NCBI RefSeq assembly: GCF_026107375.2
Contig: NZ_JAPCIA010000001.1
Coordinates: forward strand, 868,001-932,000
Length of the DNA stretch: 64,000 nucleotides
Direction: 5' to 3'
Source: Sphingomonas sp. BT-65
GTDB taxonomy: Bacteria > Pseudomonadota > Alphaproteobacteria > Sphingomonadales > Sphingomonadaceae
Below, in pieces: positions 8,519 through 16,600 of this stretch. The position numbers were made by a program, and so were the translations under genes. The notes beneath the pieces are model-generated. The model had not been told where the DNA came from and searched no databases. It was given only the letters and a program-made list of their open reading frames with translations. The first letter of the stretch is position 1, and every line of letters begins with the position of its first letter.

Positions 8519-9307
8519 TTAAACTGTGCGGATCGTTCCCCCGTCTATGACAAATTCGGCGCCATGGATGGCAGCGGCCCGGTCGGCTGCGAGGTAAGCG
8601 ATGAGGTCGGCCACCTCCTCAGGCTCGGCTCCCCGCCCGATCGGGATTCCGCCCAGCGCATCGAGCACGGACTGACGCGCGTCCTCGATCGTGCCGCCAT
8701 TGGCAGTCCGAAGCGTTTCAAGAAAGTCTCCGGTAGCCTCCGTCATGATCCAGCCGGGCGAGACGGAGTTGACCCGCACGCCCTTCGGCCCGAGTTCCCT
8801 GGAGATAGACTTGCTGTAGGTTCTGAGGGCAGCCTTGGCGGCGGCATAGCCGGTCGTCGATTCCGGCAGCGGCAGGACGGACTGGATCGAGGTCACGTGC
8901 ACCACGGTGCCTTTGCCTCGCTCGAGCATCTGCGGGATCAGCAGGCGGTCGAGCCGGACGGTCGCGAGCAGATTGAGGTTCAGCTCAGCAAGCCAGTGCT
9001 CGTCCGTCAGCGCGACGAAGCCACCGGCCGGCGAGGCCGAGCCGCCGACGACATGGGCAAGGATGTCGATCCCGCCCAGCCGCTCGATCGCTGCGTTAGC
9101 TAGCGTTTCGCCGCCCTCTGGCGTGGTAAGGTCCGCCTGGACGTATTCGACGCCCTCGATGGTGTCCTTGATCGCCCGGGCAGCGGTGATGACACGCGCT
9201 CCGCCTGCCATGAAGCGCTCGACTGTAGCGCGGCCCAGACCCTTGGTGCCACCGCTGACAAGTACACGCTTGCCGGTGAACTCGGTGGGATCGACCTTGA
9301 TGCTCAT
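8519..9307 (-). CDS. SDR-family oxidoreductase
   Basis: 262 aa classical short-chain dehydrogenase/reductase. The Rossmann cofactor motif is SGGTKGLGRA near residues 18-28, the active-site Ser lies in HVTSIQS, and YAAAK gives the catalytic Tyr and Lys. SPGWIMTEA follows and the C-terminal FVIDGGT block closes the fold. It probably reduces or oxidises a small alcohol or ketone with NAD(P)H; the substrate is not readable. Its ATG overlaps the stop of the SnoaL-like gene by 4 nt, so the two are translated together. The pair is divergent from a LysR regulator, the usual layout for a LysR-controlled operon. Confidence 0.92.
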   Translation of the reverse strand: MSIKVDPTEFTGKRVLVSGGTKGLGRATVERFMAGGARVITAARAIKDTIEGVEYVQADLTTPEGGETLANAAIERLGGIDILAHVVGGSASPAGGFVALTDEHWLAELNLNLLATVRLDRLLIPQMLERGKGTVVHVTSIQSVLPLPESTTGYAAAKAALRTYSKSISRELGPKGVRVNSVSPGWIMTEATGDFLETLRTANGGTIEDARQSVLDALGGIPIGRGAEPEEVADLIAYLAADRAAAIHGAEFVIDGGTIRTV

Positions 9308-9633
9308 ACCGTGGTCTCCAGCGTCTTGATGGCGCCGTGCACCAGCGTGAAGCGATAGGTGAAGCGGAGCGGGCTGCCCGGGAAGTCGCCGTGCGCGGGG
9401 CCTTCGACCACGACATCGTCGCCCTCTTCCCGAACGATATCAGGCGTGAAGATCGCCTTCACCGGGATCACTTCGTCCTCGAACAGCTGGCGGATCGCCG
9501 CCTGTCCCTCGAAAAGCTTGCCATTGTCGATGAAGACGGCGTCGCGCAGGAAGGGCTTCAACATGCCGTCGATATCGAGACGCGCATTTGCCTCGACATA
9601 GTCGGCGATCGGTTTTGGTAGGTCCATTGACAT
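9304..9633 (-). CDS. SnoaL/NTF2-like protein
   Basis: About 109 aa with the cone-shaped NTF2-like pattern: an N-terminal helix (IADYVEANARLDIDGMLKPF), then the FLRDAVFIDNGKLFEGQAAI block typical of SnoaL-like small polyketide cyclase or isomerase relatives. I prefer the ATG at 9633 because GAGGAG touches the ATG at 9639 with no spacing but sits 6 nt from this one. It is first in a two-gene operon with the SDR oxidoreductase and overlaps it by 4 nt. Such proteins bind small hydrophobic ligands or act as isomerases; the actual role is unknown. Confidence 0.8.
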   Translation of the reverse strand: MSMDLPKPIADYVEANARLDIDGMLKPFLRDAVFIDNGKLFEGQAAIRQLFEDEVIPVKAIFTPDIVREEGDDVVVEGPAHGDFPGSPLRFTYRFTLVHGAIKTLETTV

Positions 9634-9729
9634 GTTCATCTCCTCGACGGTGACGAGGCATCTTTAGCGATGGACTTTCCGCCCGATAATCGAGACAAAT
9701 TGGTATAGCGTGTCACGGAAATCGGGATA
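9634..9729. promoter_or_regulatory. Divergent promoter region between LysR gene and SnoaL/SDR operon
   Basis: A 96-bp gap between two divergent starts, more A+T rich than its surroundings (GATAATCGAGACAAATTGG, TATAGCG near 9685-9711). By precedent for LysR pairs it should hold both promoters and the regulator binding site. I cannot fix a T-N11-A operator with confidence. Confidence 0.45.
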
Positions 9730-10641
9730 ATGAGTCGCCATTCGCTGATCGAGCTCGAGGCGGTTCTAGCCATCGTCCGGTGCGGCTCTTTTCGCGCCGC
9801 GGCGATCGATCTCGGCATGTCGACTACGGCCATCAGCAATGCGGTGGGCAAGCTGGAGCGGGAGCTTGCCGTGCGGTTGTTCAATCGCACCACGCGAAGC
9901 GTCTCGCTCACTTACGCCGGGCGGGTTTTCGTCGCGCAGATCAAGCCAGCGCTCGAGGACATCCGGAAGGCGATGAACACGGCGCGCTCGCAGCAGGAGG
10001 TGCCGTCCGGCACCTTGCGCATCAATGCGTTCGCGACAGCGGCGCGTGAGATCATGGCGCCGCTGGTCCTGACCTACCTGCAACGCTATCCGCAGGTTCA
10101 TATCGACCTCGTCACCGAAGGCCGCCTTGTCGATGTCGTGGCGGCGGGCTTCGATCTGGGCGTGCGCAGCGCGGATCTCGTGCCCAGCGACGCGATTGCC
10201 ATACCGCTGGGTCAGACGCGACGCATGGCGGTTGCCGCATCCCCTGCCTTTTTCGAAAGCAGGGCTGTCCCCCAGGTGCCGCAGGAGTTGCTCACTTACC
10301 CCTGCCTCCGCGTGCGGCTCCCCAACGGCGCCTTGTTCCGATGGCGGTTCGAGAAGGGCGGCGAGGAATTGCAGCTCGACGTCGAGGGCCCGATCACCCT
10401 CGATGAAGCGTCCCTGGCCCGGATCGCGGCAACGAACGGCGTCGGGATTGGCTATTTCATGGAAACTGATGTCCGCGAGGACATCGCGGCAGGTAGGCTC
10501 GTCCGCATTCTCGAAGACTGGACGCCGCCGCTCGCGCCGCTGTGCCTCTATTATTCCAATCGGCGCAATTCATCAGCGGCCTTCCAAGCCTTCATCTCGC
10601 TCGCGCGCGATTTCGCCGCCGGACGGCTCCCACAGCCTTGA
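9730..10641 (+). CDS. LysR-family transcriptional regulator
   Basis: 303 aa, the usual LysR length. The N-terminal winged helix-turn-helix covers residues 1-62 ([20 protein letters not shown], then [31 protein letters not shown]). The periplasmic-binding-like effector domain follows, with [19 protein letters not shown] and a typical [22 protein letters not shown] stretch. It is transcribed away from the SnoaL-like/SDR operon and probably controls it. The effector is unknown. Confidence 0.92.
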   Translation: MSRHSLIELEAVLAIVRCGSFRAAAIDLGMSTTAISNAVGKLERELAVRLFNRTTRSVSLTYAGRVFVAQIKPALEDIRKAMNTARSQQEVPSGTLRINAFATAAREIMAPLVLTYLQRYPQVHIDLVTEGRLVDVVAAGFDLGVRSADLVPSDAIAIPLGQTRRMAVAASPAFFESRAVPQVPQELLTYPCLRVRLPNGALFRWRFEKGGEELQLDVEGPITLDEASLARIAATNGVGIGYFMETDVREDIAAGRLVRILEDWTPPLAPLCLYYSNRRNSSAAFQAFISLARDFAAGRLPQP

Positions 10642-11475
10642 GCGCCACTACTGCGGGTTACCGCAATGGCCTCTTTCCTACCAATGGACGATGGCCGAAC
10701 GTGACGCGATCAGCGGCAGCTTTCGGGCTTGCGATTGGCCTGCGCGAACGACCGCTAGTGGGGCGCAAAGCTGCCTATGATCCAAAAAATTCAATGTAGG
10801 TGATTTTGTGTCGGTGTGGATTGTCGCGGATTATAGCCCATTGTGACATATTGAGCAGCTGATCATACACGGATGCAGCCAAGTACCTGTTAATACTGAA
10901 CAATACGCCACGCCGGGAGCGCCTCTTAATCAGCGGGTCCTAGGTTCGAGCCCTAGTGCGTCCACCATCTTTTCAATTACTTAGTGGCTGGTTTTGCGAA
11001 TTTCCAACAGAGGGAGATTTGCAAAGTAAGCACCGGGTAAGCATGCAAATCGTCTGTCGCGCCCGCGGACCGTAAGCGGACATCGACCATGTGAGCATGG
11101 GAATCACTGGATCTGGGGCGGTAGTGGACCGGCGGCTTTGGGATCGAAAGCACGCGAGCGGACCTACGACCCGCAAGGCGCGATGTCTTGCGGCAAATCG
11201 ATCAGCCCCCTTGGGTACGATCATGCCGTCCTCGAATCGGCTGCCCGGTCTCCAAAGACCCTTCCTAACCCAATGCCCCGAAGCGTTGGATGAGATTGCA
11301 CCCCAGCGAATTTCCATGCCGGGCAGCAAGCCCCGCTATCGAAGTCAGACGTCCACGACGGTCCATCGCAATAACCTCTCCGATGATCAGCATAATGCTG
11401 GCTTAACCTTACTGCAGCGCAACATGATGCCTTGATCGATGCTAACCTCGCCACAACAGCAAGGGGTTGTTCGCT
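10642..11475. other. Long gene-free region containing a tRNA scar
   Basis: About 830 bp between the LysR gene and the first RTX gene. The only recognisable element is the tRNA-Lys 3' fragment at 10923-10967. The part from 10968 to 11460 has open frames on both strands, but none has a plausible ribosome binding site or a familiar sequence. AAGGGG at 11461-11466 is the ribosome binding site of the RTX gene. Confidence 0.5.
10923..10967 (+). tRNA. Partial tRNA-Lys(CUU): 3' half only, probable attachment-site scar
   Basis: The 45 bases run from a CTCTTAA anticodon loop (anticodon CTT) through the 3' strand of the anticodon stem (TCAGC), a perfect T-arm (CTAGG-TTCGAGC-CCTAG), the acceptor strand TGCGTCC, the discriminator A and CCA. 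Upstream there is no anticodon-stem partner, no D-arm and no properly spaced 5' acceptor strand, so it cannot fold as a tRNA. A fragment from the anticodon loop to the CCA end is the classic crossover segment of tyrosine integrases. On established precedent the intact tRNA would lie at the other end of the element, to the left given this orientation. Confidence 0.8.
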
Positions 11476-13659
11476 ATGCCAAGCCTGTACATCTCGCCTG
11501 CCGGATCCGGGGACAAAAGCGGCAGCGACATCAACAACGCAGCGTCGATCGGTTCGCTCAACACCCTGATCGGAAGGGCGGGCCCCGGGGGCGAGGTGCT
11601 GCTGCTGGCCGACCAGGGCGACTACAACGTCACCGGCATCCTCGGTATCACCCGCGGCGGAGCTGAGGGCCAGCCGGTGGTGGTGCGCGGCATCGATTCC
11701 GGCGGCAATGCCATGGCCGCGCATTTCATAGGCTCGCGCCCTGCCGACTGGCAGGCGGGCGATGCCTCCGGCAACGAGCTGTTCAAACTCGGCACCGGCG
11801 CGGACGATCTCGAATTCCGCGACCTGCGGATCGATAATGTCGGCACCGCCTTCCGCGTCACCGCCGACCTCGCCAACCTCCACATCGAGGATGTCGACGC
11901 GAACAATGTCCGCCGCTTCTTCGAGGATTATTCCAGCGCGCCCTCGGGCACCGCGACGATCACCGGGCTGACGATCCGCAACGTCGACGTGCACGGCTTC
12001 TCCAAGGTCGCGATCCGCCTCCAGTACGACACCAATGGCGTGGTGATCGACAATGTCACGGCGGACATGGCCGGGCAGACCGGCGACGACCTGCCTGCGG
12101 GCATCCATCTCGACGATACCGTCCACAACGTCACGCTCAGCCAGGTGGTGATGGAGAATGTCCAAAGCACCGCCGGCGCCTATTTCAACGGCGACGGTTT
12201 CGCGAGCGAGCGCGGCGTCTATGACGTGCGCTTCATCGACACGGTCGCGCGCGGCAACAGCGACGGCGGCTACGACCTCAAGTCGAGCGGCACCGTGCTC
12301 GTCCGCGCGCTGAGCGAGGAGAATGGCCGCAACTACCGGCTCTGGGCCGAGGCGACGCTGATCGACTCGGTTGGCCTCAACCCCGTGCTGCGCGGCGGCA
12401 TCTCCGAGCAGAACCAGCTCTGGCTCGACAGCGCCGCCGACGTCGCCGTGATCGGCGGGCGCTTCGATGATGCCGGATCGCGCACCAAGGTGATCTCCTC
12501 GCAGGGGCGGCTCACCTTACAGGACGTCGAGATCACCCGGTCCGAGCTCTCGACGCTTGCCACGCGCGATTCGCTCCCCGGCCTCATCGGCGCCGAGACG
12601 ATCCGCGAAACGCTGACCGTCGATCAGGGCGACGCCTCGCCCGGCGCGACCAACTATATCGCGCTGCTTCCCCTGCCCGCCACCGCCACGGCGGATGCGC
12701 TGCTGGGCACCGCGGGCGACGACATCTTCCTTGTCGACGACACCGGCGACCGGATCACCGAGGCCGCCGGCGCCGGGTTCGACCGGGTCGAGACGACGCT
12801 CGACAGCTACACGCTCGCCGGCAATGTCGAGCAACTGATCCGCCGCGGCGCCGCCGATTTCACTGGCAATGGCAACGCACTCGCCAACGCGGTGATCGGC
12901 GGCGCCGGCAGCGATACGCTGGGCGGGCTCGACGGCAATGACGACATCGCCGGCAATTCGGGCGACGATTCACTCGCGGGCGGCAATGGCGAGGATCTGC
13001 TCTCGGGCCAGTCCGGCGCCGACACGCTGCTCGGCGGCTGGCAGTCCGACACGCTCACTGGCGGCACGGGCGCGGACCGGCTGGTCGGCGACCAGGAATG
13101 GCTGAGCAGCCAGGGCGCCAACGACCGGCTCGACGGCGGCGACGATGCCGACCTGCTGATCGGCGACGCGACCAATATTTACGGCAGCGGCAAGGGCGGC
13201 AACGACCGGCTGACCGGTGGCGCGGGCGACGACGTGCTGATCGGCGACGGCGACGTGATGAAGGACAGCGCCAGGGGCGGCGCCGACACGCTCGAAGGCG
13301 GCGACGGCAATGACTGGCTCTATGGCGACGGCCGGGAGTCGACCGGGACGGTGGCTGGCGGCGCCGACAAGCTCTATGGCGGCGATGGCCCCGATTACCT
13401 GATCGGCGGCGGCGGCAACGACCTGCTTACGGGCGGCGCGGGTGCTGACTGGTTCGTTTTCGCGCCCGGCTCGGGTGCCGACGAGATCAGCGACTTCGCC
13501 TCGGGCGCAGACCATATCGATCTCAGCGCCTTCGACATCGCCTATGAGCAACTCGGGTTCACGGCGAGCGCGGACGGAGTCCGCATCACCATGGGCACGG
13601 ACAGCATCTTCGTCCGCGGCGCACAGGGGTTTTCGCCCGACGATTTCGTCTTCGGCTGA
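11476..13659 (+). CDS. RTX beta-helix protein, type I secretion substrate (short paralogue)
   Basis: 727 aa. I start at the ATG at 11476 (MPSLYISPAGSG) because its paralogue starts the same way and AAGGGG lies 9 nt upstream; a TTG at 11467 is less likely. Residues 1 to about 400 form a right-handed beta-helix of the pectate-lyase/epimerase type (ITGLTIRNVDVHGFSK, GDGFASERG, GNSDGGYDLKSS). The C-terminal third has RTX calcium repeats of GGxGxDxLxG type. The last 70 residues (FAPGSGADEISDFASG and a final DDFVFG) form the uncleaved type I secretion signal. No N-terminal signal peptide. Probably exported by the ABC/HlyD pair at 18898-22439. A polysaccharide target is plausible but unproven. Confidence 0.88.
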   Translation: MPSLYISPAGSGDKSGSDINNAASIGSLNTLIGRAGPGGEVLLLADQGDYNVTGILGITRGGAEGQPVVVRGIDSGGNAMAAHFIGSRPADWQAGDASGNELFKLGTGADDLEFRDLRIDNVGTAFRVTADLANLHIEDVDANNVRRFFEDYSSAPSGTATITGLTIRNVDVHGFSKVAIRLQYDTNGVVIDNVTADMAGQTGDDLPAGIHLDDTVHNVTLSQVVMENVQSTAGAYFNGDGFASERGVYDVRFIDTVARGNSDGGYDLKSSGTVLVRALSEENGRNYRLWAEATLIDSVGLNPVLRGGISEQNQLWLDSAADVAVIGGRFDDAGSRTKVISSQGRLTLQDVEITRSELSTLATRDSLPGLIGAETIRETLTVDQGDASPGATNYIALLPLPATATADALLGTAGDDIFLVDDTGDRITEAAGAGFDRVETTLDSYTLAGNVEQLIRRGAADFTGNGNALANAVIGGAGSDTLGGLDGNDDIAGNSGDDSLAGGNGEDLLSGQSGADTLLGGWQSDTLTGGTGADRLVGDQEWLSSQGANDRLDGGDDADLLIGDATNIYGSGKGGNDRLTGGAGDDVLIGDGDVMKDSARGGADTLEGGDGNDWLYGDGRESTGTVAGGADKLYGGDGPDYLIGGGGNDLLTGGAGADWFVFAPGSGADEISDFASGADHIDLSAFDIAYEQLGFTASADGVRITMGTDSIFVRGAQGFSPDDFVFG

Positions 13660-13682
13660 CGCGAGGCTCAGCCGAAGACGAA
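13645..13682. terminator. Perfect inverted repeat between convergent RTX genes
   Basis: A 15-bp perfect stem (TTCGTCTTCGGCTGA and its complement) with the 8-nt loop CGCGAGGC, extendable by three more pairs including one G-U. Each arm encodes the final VFG-stop of one of the two convergent RTX genes, so the palindrome arises because both proteins end alike. It could act as a two-way transcription terminator, although neither side has a clear T-run. Confidence 0.6.
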
Positions 13683-16600
13683 GTCCGCCTGATCGAGCGC
13701 GGTGACGCCGCGCACGAAGATCGTATCGGTGCCGCCCAGCTGGATCGTTACCCCCGCGCTGCTGATGGTGAAGCGCAGCGCCTCATAGGCGATGTCGAAG
13801 GCGCTGAGGTCGATCCGGTCGGCCTCGGCGCCGCCGCGGGTGAAATCGCTGATCTCGTCGCCTCCCGATCCCGGGGCGAACACGAACCGGTCGCCGCCCG
13901 CGCCGCCGGTCAGCTTGTCCGCCCCACCCCGCGCGCCAGCCGTCATGTTCATCGCGTCGCCGTACAGTATGTCGTTGCCGAGCCCGCCGATCAGCGTGTC
14001 CGCGCCGCCGACACCGCTTGCGGTCATGCTCATCCCGTCACCGACCAGCACGTCGTCGCCGTCGCCGCCGTCCAGCGTGTCCCTGGCGGCGAGCGACGAG
14101 ACCCAGTCGGTATCCCCGACCAGCATGTCGTTGCCCGCGCCACCATAGAGCCGGTCGGTCTGCTGGCCGCCGTACAGCGTGTCGCCACCGTCCTCGCCGT
14201 AGAGCGTATCCTCGTTCTTGCCGCCATCGAGCCGGTCGGCGCCGACGCCACCCCGCAGCGTGTCGTTGCCGTCGTCGCCGGAGAGCGCGTCGTCCCCGTC
14301 CCCGCCGGTCAGCACATTGGCTCCGACGCTGCCCAGCAGCACATCCGCAAAGGCTGAGCCCTGCGCATTCTCTATACTGACCAGCCTGTCGCCCATGGCA
14401 TCGCCACCGGTGGCAGTCTGGGCGCGCAGATTGACCAGCACGCCGCCGAGCGAGCCGGCATATTCCACGGTGTCCGATCCCGTGCCGCCGTCGAGCACAT
14501 CGCCGCCCGCCCCGCCGCGCAGCACGTCCGCGCCGTCTCCGCCGCTCAGCCGATCCTCGCCACCGCTGCCAACGACGAAATTGTCGAGCGCATTGCCGGT
14601 CATCGTCGCGCCGATCGTCCCGGTATAGACCAGCTCCTCGACATTGGCGCCGAGCGTGTAGCTGGTCGCGGCGGTGCGGATGCGATCGCGGCCCTCCCCC
14701 GCCGCCTCGATCACCTGGTCGCCCGCCTCGTAGACGACATAGAGATCATTGCCCGTGCCGCCGCGCAGCACATCGCTGCCGCCGCCGCCATCGAGCTGAT
14801 CGTCCCCCGCCCCGCCGGCCAGCAGATCGTCGCCGCCCCGCCCATAGAGGATGTCGCCGACCAGCGGATCGTTGCCACCGGTGATGGTGTCGGAATGGTT
14901 GGAACCGATCACGATCTCGATGCCGACCAGCCGATCCCCCTCGGCCTCGCCGCCGTGATTGACGTTAGTGGCAAGGTTCACGGTGACCGCGGCGGACTTG
15001 GTATAATCGACTTGGTCGCGCCCCGCCCCGCCGTCGAGCAGGTCCGCGCCCGCGCCGCCGACCAGCTTGTCGTCGCCATCGAGCCCGTAGAGCGCGTCGT
15101 CCAGCGCCTTGCCGTACATGCTGTTATCGAGCGCATTGCCGGTGCCGGCAAAGCCGCCGCCGCCGGTATAGCTGAGGTCCTCGACCCCGTCGGTCAGCGT
15201 CAGCGAGGACAGGCTCGTACGCACGATGTCGAGCCCGCCGCCGACCGTCTCGGTCACCTGGTCGCCGGCATTGTCGACCACATAGGAGTCGTCGCCCGCG
15301 CCGCCGATCATCACATCCGCGCCCGCGCCGCCGTCGAGCGCGTCGTTGCCCGCGCCGCCCTCGATCCGGTTGGCGTTCGCGTCGCCCGTCAGCGTGTCGG
15401 CGAAGGCGCTGCCCACGACGCCTTCGATCCCGGCGATATTGTCGCCCTGCGCATCGCCGCCCGACAGGATATTGGTCGCCAAGTTGACCTTCACGCCCGC
15501 GGCGCTGCCCGCATAGACCACGATGTCGAAGCCGCCGGCACCGTCCAGCCGGTCGCCCGCCGCGCCGCCGACCAGTATCTGGTCCGCCCCGTCGCCGACG
15601 ATCGTATCGACGAAGCCTGTGCCGATGAAACGCTCGATCCCGTCGAACCGGTCGCCTTCGGCATCGCCGCCGCTGCTCGCGCCGGTCTGGAGGTTGATCG
15701 AGACGGCGCCCGCATTGGCGCTATAGTCGACCGTATCGACACCGTCCCCGCCGACCAGCACATCGGCGCCCGCGCCGCCCTGAAGCAGATCGTCACCGCC
15801 GCGCCCTTCGAGCCGGTCCGCGCCCGCGCCGCCATACAGCGCCTCGGCGGCGCCCACCCCGGCCAGCGAATCGTCGAAGGCCGAGCCGACCAGCGCCTCG
15901 ACGCTCACCAGCCGGTCGCCCGCCGCATCGCCGGTGCCGCCCTGCACCGACAGGGCAAGATCGACCTGCACCGCTGCCGTCGAGCCCGAATAGTCGGCGG
16001 TATCGAACCCGTCGCGCCCATTGATCAGGTCCGCGCCCTTGCCGCCGACCAGCAGGTTGCCGCCTGCATCGCCGTTCAACACATCGTCGAACGCCGAGCC
16101 GATCAGGCCCTCGATCGCGACCAGGCCCACCCCGCCCGAAGCCGTGCCCGCCGCAAGGTCCGCCGTCACCGTGCTCGCGCTGGTCGAGAAGTCGGCAACG
16201 TCGATCCCCGCTCCGCCGTCGAGCCGGTCCGCCCCGCCCTTGCCGGCCAGCCGGTCGTCCCCGCCGCCGCCCGACAGCGCATTGGCCGCACCATCGCCGA
16301 CCAGCACGTCGCCAAAGCCGCTGCCGACCAGATTCTCGATCCCCGCCAGTACATCGCCCTGGGCATCCCCGCCGCTGCCGGTGCCACCCAGCACCGCGTT
16401 CATCGCAGCGCCGCTCGCCGAATAATCGGCGGTGTCGATCCCGGCGCCGCCGGTCAGCCGGTCCGCGCCCGCGCCCCCGGTCAGCACATTGTCGAAGCCA
16501 TCGCCGGTCAGCACATCGCCGAAGCCCGAGCCGATCAGCCGCTCGATCCCCTGGAGCCGGTCGCCCTGGGCATCGCCGCCAACCCCGGTGCCGGCGACAA

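Noticed and set aside
10871..10967. A full-length tRNA using GGATGCA at 10871 as the 5' acceptor strand
   Set aside because: The strand can pair with TGCGTCC, but the 45 bases between lack a D-arm and an anticodon-stem partner and the total length is wrong for tRNA-Lys.
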